From the NCBI RefSeq assembly GCF_014199935.1, contig NZ_JACHOP010000009.1, positions 62,001-126,000 on the forward strand: DNA of 64,000 bases, read 5' to 3'. Under the pieces are notes generated by a model. It saw only the letters and a list, made by a program, of their open reading frames with translations, was not told where the DNA came from and ran no database searches. The translations under genes and the position numbers were made by a program. This stretch comes from Methylorubrum rhodinum. Its GTDB lineage: Bacteria > Pseudomonadota > Alphaproteobacteria > Rhizobiales > Beijerinckiaceae. Numbering within the stretch: the first letter of the stretch is position 1; each line of letters starts with the position of its first letter. Shown in pieces: positions 1 through 8,237 of this stretch.

Positions 1-1
1 C

Positions 2-421
2 GACCTCGCCCGGATCGGCATCCGCGCCAACCTCGTCACGCGGGGCTGGGGCGAGTACCGGGCCGCGCTCTACGGCGGCGAGCCGACCGCGATGCTCTAC
101 GGCTGGACCAGCGACAACGGCGATCCGGACAACTTCATGAACGTCCTGCTCGGCTGCCAGGCCGCGGCCCCGGGCGGGGCCAACCTCGCCCGCTGGTGCG
201 ATCCCGCCTACGACGCGGCGATCCAGGCGGCGCGGCGGACCGACGACCGGGAGGCCCGGACGCGGCTCTACCGCGAGGCCCAGGAGCGGTTTCGCGCAGG
301 CCTGCCCTGGGTGCCTCTCGCCCACACCGTCGTGCACATGGCGACGCGGCGGACGGTCGCGGGGTTCCGGATGGACCCGCTCGGACGCTACCTGTTCGAG
401 GGCGTGACGCTGAGGGACTGA
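2..421 (+). CDS. ABC transporter solute-binding protein, family 5 (3' part)
   Basis: This is the C-terminal part of a periplasmic substrate-binding protein of the DppA/OppA family (SBP_bac_5); the gene enters from the left edge, and the frame is open from base 2. About 139 residues are visible. Family features are the W-x-x-D-x-x-D-P-D-N-F segment, the run NLARWCDPAYDAA, and the late W-V-P-L-A-H-T segment that lines the peptide pocket. Such proteins deliver peptides, opines or similar solutes to an inner-membrane ABC permease, whose genes would lie to the left. The substrate cannot be read from this fragment. Confidence 0.85.
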   Translation, partial: DLARIGIRANLVTRGWGEYRAALYGGEPTAMLYGWTSDNGDPDNFMNVLLGCQAAAPGGANLARWCDPAYDAAIQAARRTDDREARTRLYREAQERFRAGLPWVPLAHTVVHMATRRTVAGFRMDPLGRYLFEGVTLRD

Positions 422-684
422 AGGGCCCGGTTTCGCGCCGTAGGCTCGGGAAACGAACAGATATTTTATCCACCGCCGAGTTCGCATGGAGGGCGCGCCC
501 GCGCTATGGGTTGCGCGAGCACGCCTCGGCCTCCAGATGTTCGCGACTGTATGCTGCATGTGCGAGATCCGGCCCGTGCGTTGCAACAGAGCGAGGCCCG
601 GCCGATGATCGGGCCGGACGATGGGCGCCCCGAGCGGAAGATGCGGAACGTGCGTCGGAAACGGACGAGAGGTAAGCTGAGGCC
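422..684. other. Intergenic region, no gene seen
   Basis: 263 bases between the solute-binding protein and the BoxR-like regulator. It holds AT-rich patches near 456-475 that could be part of a promoter, but no clear terminator hairpin and no supportable coding frame. Confidence 0.5.
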
Positions 685-1584
685 ATGACCGACGCGGCCG
701 AACACGAGGCGGATTTCCTGAACGAGCTGGGCCGGCGCGTGCGCCTCGCCCGGACGGTGCGCGGGCTCTCGCGCAAGCTGCTCTCCCAGACCTCGGGCCT
801 GTCCGAGCGCTACATCGCCCAACTCGAGGGCGGCCAGGGCAACGTCTCGATCATCCTGCTGCGGCGCGTGGCCAACGCGATGGGCATGCGCCTCGACGAT
901 CTCGTGGCGGCGCAGGAGACCTCCTCCGACTGGCGGGTGGTCCGCGACCTTCTGGAGCAGGCCAATCCCGACCAGATCGCGCTCGCGAAGTCGGCGCTGG
1001 CCGGCTCGGCCAGCGTCGAGAGCCGGGTCGTGCGCCGCCGCGTGGCGGTCGTGGGCCTGCGCGGCGCCGGCAAGTCGACCCTCGGGCGGATGGCGGCGGC
1101 CCATCTCGGCTGGCGCTTCGTCGAGCTCAACACCGAGATCGAGCGCGAGAACGGACTGTCGGTCGGCGAGATCTTCGCGATCTACGGACAGGAGGGCTAT
1201 CGCCGCCTGGAGCAGAAGGCCCTGCGCCAACTCGCCGAGCATCCGGGGCCGATGGTGCTGGCCACCGGCGGCTCCATCGTCGCCGAGCCGCTGACCTACG
1301 ACCTGCTCCTGTCCTCGTTCTACACGATCTGGCTGAAGGCGCGTCCCGAGGAGCACCTCCAGCGGGTGCGCGACCAGGGCCATGTCGAGGGCAAGGGCGA
1401 CCCGACCTGGGTGCTGGACGACCTGCGCGCGGTGCTGCTCAGCCGCGAGCCGCTCTACGCCCGTGCCTCCGCGGTGGTCGATACCTCCGACGTGCCCGTC
1501 GAGATCATGGCCGAGCGGCTGATCGAGGTGATCGAGTCCCGTTTCAGCGGCAACGACAACGGCGGCCGGCGCCCGGCCGCCTGA
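685..1584 (+). CDS. XRE-family regulator fused to a shikimate-kinase-like domain (BoxR/BzdR type)
   Basis: A 299-residue protein with an N-terminal XRE helix-turn-helix (about residues 13-68) and a C-terminal shikimate-kinase-like domain that starts with a P-loop, GLRGAGKST at residues 124-132. This two-domain layout is that of BzdR and BoxR, repressors of benzoate degradation in which the kinase-like domain senses benzoyl-CoA. No benzoyl-CoA (box or bzd) genes are visible nearby, so the effector here is unknown. A purine-rich stretch (GAGAGGTAAG) sits just upstream of the ATG. Family assignment is firm; the ligand is only an analogy. Confidence 0.82.
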   Translation: MTDAAEHEADFLNELGRRVRLARTVRGLSRKLLSQTSGLSERYIAQLEGGQGNVSIILLRRVANAMGMRLDDLVAAQETSSDWRVVRDLLEQANPDQIALAKSALAGSASVESRVVRRRVAVVGLRGAGKSTLGRMAAAHLGWRFVELNTEIERENGLSVGEIFAIYGQEGYRRLEQKALRQLAEHPGPMVLATGGSIVAEPLTYDLLLSSFYTIWLKARPEEHLQRVRDQGHVEGKGDPTWVLDDLRAVLLSREPLYARASAVVDTSDVPVEIMAERLIEVIESRFSGNDNGGRRPAA

Positions 1585-1827
1585 TCGGCTCCTCGATCAC
1601 GGCCCCTTGATACGGCGGGAGCCCGACCCAAGCTGTATGCCGTCGCGCGAAGCGGTAGAAGGCTCTCGCCGGCCACGCTCGCATCGCGGCATCCGCCGTC
1701 TCCGCGAGGGAAGCTTCGCAGCCGATCCGGTCTCCGGACCGACCTTGGGACGGATCGTTATCCGATGCCGCGATAGGGTATCGCGGCGGGCGGCTGGCCC
1801 GCCGGTCCATCCGTCGAGGAGGAATGC
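1585..1827. other. Intergenic region upstream of cysE
   Basis: 243 bases without a supportable gene. The 3' end carries a strong ribosome binding site, GAGGAGG at about 1816-1822, a few bases before the cysE ATG. No attenuator or T-box-like fold was recognised. Confidence 0.5.
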
Positions 1828-2685
1828 ATGTCCGCCAGTCCTGCGCTCAGCCCGGTCGGGCGCGAGGCGATCGCCGGCATCGTCGATCCGCTCTGGACGC
1901 GGATACGGGGCGAGGCCGAATCGGTGCTGCGCGACGAGCCGTCCCTCGCCTCGTTCTTCGTCGCGACGATCCTCAACCACCCGACGCTCGAAGCGGCGGT
2001 GGGCCATCGCGTCGCCGCGCGCCTTGGTCACAGCGCGCTCCCGACTGAACTCGTCGCCCACGGCTTCCACGAGGCGGTCGCCGACGATCCCGCCATCGGC
2101 CAGAGCATGCGCGCCGACATCCTGGCCGTGATGGACCGCGACCCCGCGACCACGCGGGCGATCGAGCCGCTGCTCTACTTCAAGGGGTTTCACGCGCTCC
2201 AGGCGCACCGGCTGGCCCACTGGTACTGGCACCAGGGCCGGCGCGACCTCGCCCTCTACCTCCAGAGCCGGTCCTCGGAGGTGTTCCAGACCGACATCCA
2301 CCCCGCCGCCCGCATCGGCCGCGGCGTGTTCTTCGACCACGCCACCGGCGTCGTCGTCGGCTCGACCGCGGTGATCGAGGACGACGTGTCGATCCTGCAC
2401 GCCGTGACGCTCGGCGGCACCGGCAAGCACGGCGGCGACCGCCACCCTAAGATCCGCCGCGGCGTGATGATCGGCGCCGGCGCCAAGATCCTCGGCAACA
2501 TCGAGGTCGGGGCCTGCGCCCGCGTCGCGGCCGGCTCCGTGGTCCTGCGCTCGGTGCCCGCCCACACCACCGTCGTCGGCGTGCCGGCCCGCGTCGTCGG
2601 CGCCGCCGGCTGCGCCGAGCCCGCCCGCTCGATGGACCAGCTCGTCGCGATGAGCGAGTTCGTCGACATCGCCGGCGGCATTTGA
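1828..2685 (+). CDS. cysE: Serine O-acetyltransferase
   Basis: A 285-residue serine acetyltransferase, which makes O-acetylserine from serine and acetyl-CoA in the first step of cysteine synthesis. The helical N-terminal half is followed by left-handed beta-helix hexapeptide repeats from about residue 155. The catalytic region shows DIHPAARIG, FFDHATGVVVG and HAVTLGGTGKHGGDRHPKI, with the His and Asp residues typical of CysE. The C-terminus after the repeats is the usual site for cysteine feedback and for docking O-acetylserine sulfhydrylase. The GAGGAGG ribosome binding site fixes the ATG. Both neighbours are functionally unrelated. Confidence 0.95.
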   Translation: MSASPALSPVGREAIAGIVDPLWTRIRGEAESVLRDEPSLASFFVATILNHPTLEAAVGHRVAARLGHSALPTELVAHGFHEAVADDPAIGQSMRADILAVMDRDPATTRAIEPLLYFKGFHALQAHRLAHWYWHQGRRDLALYLQSRSSEVFQTDIHPAARIGRGVFFDHATGVVVGSTAVIEDDVSILHAVTLGGTGKHGGDRHPKIRRGVMIGAGAKILGNIEVGACARVAAGSVVLRSVPAHTTVVGVPARVVGAAGCAEPARSMDQLVAMSEFVDIAGGI

Positions 2686-2723
2686 GGGCGGACCCGCGGC
2701 CCGGAGGCCGCGGGCCGCGGGGG

Positions 2724-3338
2724 TCAAGCCTCGTCGCGCAGAACCCGGATCGGGTTGCCCCGCTCCAGCGCATCGTGACGCCGTTGCGCCTCGTCCTGAA
2801 GCGCGCCGTGTTCCAGAGCCGACCGGATCTCGACGAGTTCGGCGAGCCGCTTCAGGGCGATGTCCCGGTTGCGGTGCTGCGAGCGCTCCTCCCGGGCGAC
2901 GACCCTGAGGCCCGTCGGTCCGTGGGTGGCGCGCACGGCGCTGTCGGTCGTGTTCTGGTGCTGGCCGCCGGGGCCGCCCGCCCGGAACGCCTCGAACCGC
3001 ACGTCCGCCTCCCGCACCGCCTCCGCCGTCGGAAGCGGCGGCAGTTGCGACACGGAGACGAACCAGTTCTTGCGCTTGTGGTGCGGGCGCACCGGGCTCT
3101 GGGCGATCCACTGGATCGTCCCGGACCAGGCGGCGGCGAGGCGCGCCGCCTCCGGCCCGTCGAGGACGAGCACGACCGAGGCCGGCCCGTGCCCCTGGGG
3201 GTGGGCCGGCCCGGCGATCTCGCAGAGGTCGAGGCCCGCCGCCTCGGCCTCCCGGCGCAGGAGCCGCACGACACGGCCCAGCGCGATCCGGCATTCCGCC
3301 GGCCCGCGCCCGCTGGTGATCAGGAGGCGCAGGCTCAT
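2724..3338 (-). CDS. prfH: Peptide chain release factor H
   Basis: A 204-residue class-I-like release factor lacking the codon-recognition domain. It contains the peptidyl-tRNA hydrolysis motif GGQ within FRAGGPGGQHQN (about residues 120-128) and a basic C-terminal tail. PrfH proteins are known to rescue ribosomes whose 16S rRNA decoding centre has been cut, with partner RtcB2 resealing the RNA. The ATG overlaps the rtcB stop codon by four bases (ATGA), which implies translational coupling and decides the start; the same frame is open further upstream but would run through rtcB. Confidence 0.93.
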   Translation of the reverse strand: MSLRLLITSGRGPAECRIALGRVVRLLRREAEAAGLDLCEIAGPAHPQGHGPASVVLVLDGPEAARLAAAWSGTIQWIAQSPVRPHHKRKNWFVSVSQLPPLPTAEAVREADVRFEAFRAGGPGGQHQNTTDSAVRATHGPTGLRVVAREERSQHRNRDIALKRLAELVEIRSALEHGALQDEAQRRHDALERGNPIRVLRDEA

Positions 3339-4480
3339 CGGCCCCTCCCCTGTCCGCCCTCTCGCCGACCGATCGTACTCAGGCCCGTCTTGAAGGTGAC
3401 GAGGGGCCGGAAGGTCGCCACCACCTCGGCCAGGCCGAAGCGCACGAGGTCGTCGATCACCTGGTCGATCGCCTTGTACGCGTCGCCCGCCTCCTCGATC
3501 AGCAGGTTGCGGTCCTCGCAGACCACAAGCCCGCCGAAGGGGTTGCGCTTGAGCCCCTCCCGCACCGAGCGCACCCGCTCGATGCGGCCGTGCATCGAGC
3601 CCCGGTCGTGCTTGCGGCCGGCGCCGTGGGCGAGGCAGGCGAGCGCGTCCGGGCTCGCGCCGGGGCTCGGCCGGACGAGGTAGGACAGCGTCTCGCGCGA
3701 GCCGGGGATCGGCACGAGCCCCCGGTCGGCAGGCGCCACCCCCTTGCGGTGGAGGATGCCGCGCTCCGTCGGTTCGAGGAAGTTGTGGGCCAAGTCGGCC
3801 ACCGGCTCGACCGCGCCGCGCAGGGCCTCCCCGGCCCGCTCGGCGATGATCGCCCGGTTGATCCGGGCCCAGGCGACGGCATGGTCGTGGGCGGCGAGGT
3901 AGCGCCGCCCTTCCTCCGAGGCGCATGCGAGCGGCCCGGCCTCCGTCCGGACCAGGGCTTCCAGGCTCGAGGCCCCGAGCGCCCGCGAGCCCGAATGGAC
4001 GAGGACATGGACCCGGTCGGGGTCGATGCCCGCCTCCCGGCAGGCCGCTTCGTCCCGCACCTCATGGACGGCCTGCACCTCGCAGAAGTGGTTGCCGGAG
4101 CCGATGCTGCCGAGGCCGACATCGTAGGGCGTCGGGGCGAGCCCGGCGGCCTCGGTCATTCCGCGCAGGTCACCGTCCCAGGGCGCATCGAGGACCTTGA
4201 GGCGCTCGGCCGCCTTGTCGACGCGCAGCTTCTTCAGCTTGAGATCGGTGCGGAACAGACCCATGCCGCAGCCGATATCCGACCCGACCAGCGGCGGATG
4301 GAGATCGGGCGCGAGCATGCCGATGCCGACCGGGCCGTACTTGCCCGGATGCAGGTCCGGCATCGCGGCGAGCGCGGCGATGTCCGGGATCGTGCGGGTG
4401 AGATGTTCGAGTTGAGCGAGGGCGCTGCCCTCGATCCAGGCGCTTTCCGAAAAGAAGCGGTGAATCGGTATGGTCGTCAA
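3335..4480 (-). CDS. rtcB: RtcB-family RNA ligase coupled to PrfH
   Basis: A protein of about 381 residues of the RtcB family, which joins RNA 3'-phosphate or 2',3'-cyclic phosphate ends to 5'-OH ends using GTP and Mn2+. Visible motifs are the metal-binding GSDIGCGMG near residue 72, GSIGSGNHFCEVQ, HSGSRALG near 163, and the guanylylated-His region HGAGRKHDRGSMHGR near 284. It is shorter than classical RtcB, as in the RtcB2 group found with prfH. I place the start at a TTG (4478-4480) giving M-T-T-I-P-I-H-R-F; the open frame extends upstream without family similarity. No rtcR regulator or rtcA is adjacent. Confidence 0.88.
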   Translation of the reverse strand: MTTIPIHRFFSESAWIEGSALAQLEHLTRTIPDIAALAAMPDLHPGKYGPVGIGMLAPDLHPPLVGSDIGCGMGLFRTDLKLKKLRVDKAAERLKVLDAPWDGDLRGMTEAAGLAPTPYDVGLGSIGSGNHFCEVQAVHEVRDEAACREAGIDPDRVHVLVHSGSRALGASSLEALVRTEAGPLACASEEGRRYLAAHDHAVAWARINRAIIAERAGEALRGAVEPVADLAHNFLEPTERGILHRKGVAPADRGLVPIPGSRETLSYLVRPSPGASPDALACLAHGAGRKHDRGSMHGRIERVRSVREGLKRNPFGGLVVCEDRNLLIEEAGDAYKAIDQVIDDLVRFGLAEVVATFRPLVTFKTGLSTIGRREGGQGRGR

Positions 4481-4773
4481 ATCATCCGTGCTTTCATGTG
4501 GGAAGTCTCGGCGTGGCCGAGTGCCCGCGGAGCGGGCGCGCGGCGGCTCGGTCGGTCGTCTGCCGGATTGCCTGGGCCATGCTCCGCCTCCATGAAAGCG
4601 TGTCGGGTGGTGGGCGTCGGGACGGGCGTCCCGCGCCGCGCCGCCATAGCAGCTTCGTGCGCCACCGTCTGCCGGGTTGCCTGCCCCCCCGCGATCTGGC
4701 AAGCCGCCGTCATTCCCCGCGCCGCGCCTCGCGCGTTCCCGCGCGGCGCCCCGCAAGCCAGAAGGTTGACGGC
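4481..4773. other. Divergent intergenic region between rtcB and the DUF3126 gene
   Basis: 293 bases between two divergently read genes. It should hold both promoters. I see no sigma-54 type element for rtcB, no tRNA and no convincing small gene; open frames here are low-complexity GC-rich extensions of the flanking genes. Confidence 0.45.
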
Positions 4774-4989
4774 GTGAACAAGACCGAGACCGCCAAGCTG
4801 CAGGATTACCTGCGCCGCAAGTTCGCCAACACCAACATCCGCGTGGTCGCGATGAAGACCGGCGATTCCGCCGAGGTGTTCATCGGCGACGAGTCGATCG
4901 GCGTGCTGGCCGACGACAAGGAGGACGGCGACGATTCCTTCACCTTCCGGATGGCGATCCTCGACATCGACCTCGAAGAGGACGCCTGA
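4774..4989 (+). CDS. DUF3126 family protein
   Basis: A 71-residue conserved alphaproteobacterial protein of unknown function. The frame matches the DUF3126 pattern: an N-terminal helix (KLQDYLRRKF), a beta region with SAEVFIGDE-IGVL, and the C-terminal F-R-M-A-I-L-D-I-D-L followed by acidic residues. I chose the GTG at 4774, which gives the family's usual length; the frame is open far upstream but that part is arginine-rich and unlike the family. No operon partner. Confidence 0.85.
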   Translation: MNKTETAKLQDYLRRKFANTNIRVVAMKTGDSAEVFIGDESIGVLADDKEDGDDSFTFRMAILDIDLEEDA

Positions 4990-5110
4990 GCGGGCGCCGC
5001 CCTCGCTACCGTGCCTGTGGGCGGCGTTAACGTTGAGGAAAGGTCTTCCTTAACAAGGCGTAAACGATCGGTCAGAGTACGCGTCTCATCCTGAAAAGGA
5101 GCGTCGCGTC

Positions 5111-5440
5111 ATGGCCCTGAGCCCGTCCTCGATCGAATCCCTTCAGGCGCTCGTCGTCGGGCTCGCGCTGGCGGGCCTGCTGGCGAGCGCCTTCGAGTTC
5201 GCCACCAACCGCCGGGCGAGCTTCCGCCTGCTGGAATCGGGCGGCGTCTCGACGCTGGCCGCCCTGCCGATGCTCGCCTTCGTCGCGCCCTTCATCATCC
5301 TGCGCAACACCCTGCGCGGACGGAAGCTGGAGCGCCGGCCGATCCCCTTCGTGATGATCGCCACGATGATCGCCTGCGGCTGGGGCCTGCTCTCGGGCCA
5401 CATCGTGCTCGACGTCGCGCACCTGATCGCCGGGCAATGA
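5111..5440 (+). CDS. DUF6949-like small inner-membrane protein
   Basis: A 109-residue protein with three to four predicted membrane segments (about residues 10-28, 45-66 and 80-105). The pattern FVAPFIILRNTLRGRKLERRPIPFVM resembles the DUF6949 proteins of Hyphomicrobiales by recollection. GGAGC precedes the ATG by about 8 bases. Function unknown; no membrane transport or catalytic motif is evident, and neither neighbour suggests a pathway. Confidence 0.75.
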   Translation: MALSPSSIESLQALVVGLALAGLLASAFEFATNRRASFRLLESGGVSTLAALPMLAFVAPFIILRNTLRGRKLERRPIPFVMIATMIACGWGLLSGHIVLDVAHLIAGQ

Positions 5441-5545
5441 TCCCGAGAGGCGTCGCCTGTCGCCCCCGCGACGGCGGGGCGGCGGTCGTCCGCCGGGCGC
5501 CCGAGAAGCGACCGAAGGTCGGTCCTCGGGCAACACAGTAAATCC

Positions 5546-6178
5546 CTACTGCCGCACCCACATCACCCGCGCCATCCAGGCGATCTCGGCGAGCGGCACC
5601 GTGCGGTCTGCGTGCTCCGGGTTGAGCGAGATGAGTTCCACGGTGCGGGCGGTGCGGCGGCGCAGTTCCTTGGCGAGCACCTCGCCGTTGGCGAGCCGCG
5701 CCACGACCCGGTCGCCCTTGCGCACGCTGGCGGTGGGCGAGACGATCAGCACGTCGCCGTCACGGTAGAGCGGCCGCATCGAATCGCCCTGCACCTCCAG
5801 GGCGAAGGCCCGGTCCCCGCCGAGATCGGGAAACTCGATCTCGTCCCAGCCGGGTCCGCCCGCGGGCATGCCCTCGTCGGTGAACAGGCGGCCGGAGCCC
5901 GCCTGGGTCAGGCCGATCAGCGGCACCATGGTGCGGGCCGGCCCCTCGCGGGACTCGATCAACCGCAAGAAGTCGTCGAGGCTGGCGCCGGTGGCGGCGA
6001 GCACCTTCGAGACCGATTCGGTCGAGGGCCAGCGCTTGCGCCCGTCCGGCCCGATCCGCTTCGAGCGGTTGAAGCTGGTGGCGTCGAGGCCGGCGCGGCG
6101 GGCGAGGCCCGAGGCGGAATAGCCGTAGCGCTCGGCCAGACGGTCGATGGCAGCCCAGATCTGCTCGTGCGACAGCAT
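5546..6178 (-). CDS. LexA/CI-like repressor with S24 peptidase domain
   Basis: A 210-residue protein with an N-terminal helix-turn-helix (about residues 8-70) and a C-terminal LexA-fold S24 self-cleavage domain. The catalytic Ser is S133 in GDSM and the general-base Lys is K170 in VLAKEL. A possible Ala93-Gly94 cleavage bond lies in T-Q-A-G-S-G. Proteins of this layout are phage-type or stress-responsive repressors that lose activity after RecA-stimulated or autonomous cleavage. No phage genes adjoin it, so it is probably a resident stress regulator. A short palindrome 42 bases upstream of the start may be its operator. Confidence 0.88.
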   Translation of the reverse strand: MLSHEQIWAAIDRLAERYGYSASGLARRAGLDATSFNRSKRIGPDGRKRWPSTESVSKVLAATGASLDDFLRLIESREGPARTMVPLIGLTQAGSGRLFTDEGMPAGGPGWDEIEFPDLGGDRAFALEVQGDSMRPLYRDGDVLIVSPTASVRKGDRVVARLANGEVLAKELRRRTARTVELISLNPEHADRTVPLAEIAWMARVMWVRQ

Positions 6179-6219
6179 GACGGCCCCAGCCCAGCGCGCC
6201 TGCCGATGGGACAGACGGC

Positions 6220-6237
6220 CTAGTCATAGGAAACTAG
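6220..6237. promoter_or_regulatory. Candidate operator for the S24 repressor
   Basis: CTAGT (6220-6224) and ACTAG (6233-6237) form an inverted repeat with an 8-base spacer in an otherwise GC-rich intergenic region. It lies 42 bases upstream of the repressor start and between two divergent genes, a typical place for autoregulation. The assignment is inferred from position and symmetry only. Confidence 0.35.
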
Positions 6238-6396
6238 AACCAGCCGGGACCGAATGCAATCGCGGCCGCAGGAGCTGGGCAGTCTCGCACCGCGCGGCGT
6301 CCGGGTGAAGGCCGGATGCGATGCGCCTCCGCCCTGTTGCGGCGCACGCGCCCGGGCCCTATCGCTCCACCCTCCGAAGGAGCGGGAAGGAAGCCC

Positions 6397-6747
6397 ATGC
6401 CCCTCGTCTACAAGATCTGCCCGCGCCCGCTCTGGCGGGAGGCGGAGGCGCACGGGGTGTTTCGCGGCGCGCCGATCGATTGCGCCGACGGCTTCATCCA
6501 CTTCTCGACCGCGGAGCAGGCGCCCGAGACCGCCGCGCGTCACTTCGCGGCCCAGGACGATCTGCTGCTGATCGCCGTCGAGACGGACGCGCTCGGCGAG
6601 GCCCTGCGGTTCGAGCCCTCCCGCGGCGGCGCGCTGTTCCCCCACCTCTACGGCGAGTTGCCTTTGAGCGCCGTGCGCTCGGTCGCCGAACTGCCGCTCG
6701 GCGCGGACGGGCGCCACATCTTCCCGGCGGAGGTCGTGTCGCCATGA
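6397..6747 (+). CDS. DUF952 family protein
   Basis: A 116-residue protein with the DUF952 signature: Y-K-I-C-P near the start, [15 protein letters not shown] at about residues 23-38, and late H-L-Y-G-E-L. DUF952 proteins are small cytosolic proteins of unknown activity, often encoded beside pyrD in alphaproteobacteria. The ATG at 6397 follows a GGAAGGAAG ribosome binding site. Its stop codon overlaps the pyrD start (ATGA), so the two are translated from one mRNA. Confidence 0.9.
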   Translation: MPLVYKICPRPLWREAEAHGVFRGAPIDCADGFIHFSTAEQAPETAARHFAAQDDLLLIAVETDALGEALRFEPSRGGALFPHLYGELPLSAVRSVAELPLGADGRHIFPAEVVSP

Positions 6748-7820
6748 TCGAGGCGCTGTTTCCCCTCGCCCGGCCGGTCCTGCACGGCCTCGATGCCGAG
6801 ACCGCCCACGACCTGACCCTGCGGGGTCTGAGCCTGCTGCCGCCGCGCAGCCCAGCCCCGGATGACGCCGCCCTCGCGGTCGAGCTGTTCGGCCGCCGCT
6901 TCCCCAACCCGGTCGGGCTGGCCGCGGGCTTCGACAAGGGCGCGCGGGTCGCCGACGCAATGCTGGGCCTCGGCTTCGGCTTCGTCGAGGTCGGCGGCGT
7001 GGTGCCGCTGCCCCAGCCCGGCAATCCGCGTCCGCGTGTCTTTCGGCTGACCCGCGACCGGGCGGTGATCAACCGCTTCGGCCTCAACAGCGAGGGCCTC
7101 GACGCGGTCGCCGACCGGCTGAAGGCGCGGGCCGGACGGCCGGGCATCGTCGGCGTCAACATCGGCGCCAACAAGGAATCATCGGATCGCCTCGCCGACT
7201 ACGTCGCCTGCACCGCGCGGCTCGCGCCGCATGTGGCCTTCCTCACCGTCAACGTCTCCTCGCCCAACACACCGGGCCTGCGCGACCTCCAGGGCGAGGC
7301 TTTCTTGGACGACCTGCTCGCCCGCGTCGTCGACGCCCGCGACGCCTCCGGCGCGCGCCCGGCGGTGCTGCTCAAGATCGCTCCCGACATTGCCCTCGAC
7401 GGCCTCGACGCCATGACCGGCACCGCGCTCCGCCGCGGCATCGACGGGCTCGTCGTGTCGAACACCACGATCGCGCGGCCTTCGACGCTCGCCGAGACGG
7501 CGCTCGCGACCGAGACCGGCGGCCTCTCGGGCCGCCCGCTCTTCACCGCCTCGACCCGACTTCTGGCCGAAACGTTTTTGCGCGTCGGCGACCGCATTCC
7601 GCTGATCGGCGTCGGCGGCATCGACTCGGCCGAGACCGCCTGGACCAAGATCCGCGCGGGCGCACGCCTGCTCCAGATCTACTCGGCGCTGGTCTACGAG
7701 GGGCCGGGGCTCGTCGGCACGATCAAGCGGGGGCTGGTCGATCGGCTCCGGGCGGAGGGCTTGAAAAATCTCGCGCCGGTCGTCGGGCGGGATGCGGCGA
7801 GTCTGTCACGGCTCGATTGA
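6744..7820 (+). CDS. pyrD: Dihydroorotate dehydrogenase (quinone), class 2
   Basis: A 358-residue FMN enzyme that oxidises dihydroorotate to orotate in pyrimidine synthesis and passes electrons to ubiquinone. The N-terminal helical extension is the membrane-docking domain of class 2 enzymes. Visible motifs are [12 protein letters not shown], the N-R-F-G-L-N-S-E-G segment, the substrate-site [11 protein letters not shown] with the catalytic Ser of class 2, and V-G-G-I-D-S near the C-terminus for phosphate binding. It overlaps the DUF952 gene by four bases. Confidence 0.96.
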   Translation: MIEALFPLARPVLHGLDAETAHDLTLRGLSLLPPRSPAPDDAALAVELFGRRFPNPVGLAAGFDKGARVADAMLGLGFGFVEVGGVVPLPQPGNPRPRVFRLTRDRAVINRFGLNSEGLDAVADRLKARAGRPGIVGVNIGANKESSDRLADYVACTARLAPHVAFLTVNVSSPNTPGLRDLQGEAFLDDLLARVVDARDASGARPAVLLKIAPDIALDGLDAMTGTALRRGIDGLVVSNTTIARPSTLAETALATETGGLSGRPLFTASTRLLAETFLRVGDRIPLIGVGGIDSAETAWTKIRAGARLLQIYSALVYEGPGLVGTIKRGLVDRLRAEGLKNLAPVVGRDAASLSRLD

Positions 7821-7871
7821 GGCATAAGCCCCGCGCCAGCGCGGGCGGGTCGAGCGCGCGGAGAGCGGACG

Positions 7872-8210
7872 TCAGACGGCGGCCCTCTGCGCCTCGGGAA
7901 GGCAACCGCGCAGAACATCCAGAACGTTGCGCAGAAAAAGAAGGTCGTTCCGGAGGACGTCGTCTTCGTCCTCGCTATAGTCGAACGAGCGCTGCATCTC
8001 CTCGACACGCTGTTCCACCGCGGACAGCAGAACCCGCGCCACCGGATCGGGCACCTCGACGGTTCCACCAGGCGGCGCGGCATCCAAGGCGCGCTCCTCG
8101 CGCCAACGGTCCCAGACGATCCTCGGCGGATCGTTGCGATCGGCAGTCTCGGGCCGGGTGCGGACGGCATCCTCGGCGAAGCGAAGAGCCTTCGGGGAGA
8201 GTCTGACCAT
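7872..8210 (-). CDS. Hypothetical protein, possible partner of the Tse2-like gene
   Basis: A 112-residue protein I do not recognise. It begins M-V-R-L-S-P-K-A-L-R-F-A-E and has an acidic C-terminal helix rich in leucine (about residues 62-105, with DYSEDEDDVLRND). It lies 27 bases downstream of the Tse2-like gene on the same strand, the spacing of a two-gene operon. If that gene is a toxin, this is the natural candidate for the antitoxin or immunity protein, but that is inferred from position alone. Confidence 0.7.
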   Translation of the reverse strand: MVRLSPKALRFAEDAVRTRPETADRNDPPRIVWDRWREERALDAAPPGGTVEVPDPVARVLLSAVEQRVEEMQRSFDYSEDEDDVLRNDLLFLRNVLDVLRGCLPEAQRAAV

Positions 8211-8237
8211 GGGTGCGTCGTCCCGCTCGTTGTCCGC

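Noticed and set aside
3339..3926. N-terminal extension of prfH to 400 residues
   Set aside because: The extra part is out-of-frame rtcB sequence; the ATGA overlap marks the real start.
4500..4770. Possible tRNA or small RNA between rtcB and the DUF3126 gene
   Set aside because: GC-rich stems occur but no T-arm signature or promoter-terminator pair could be seen.
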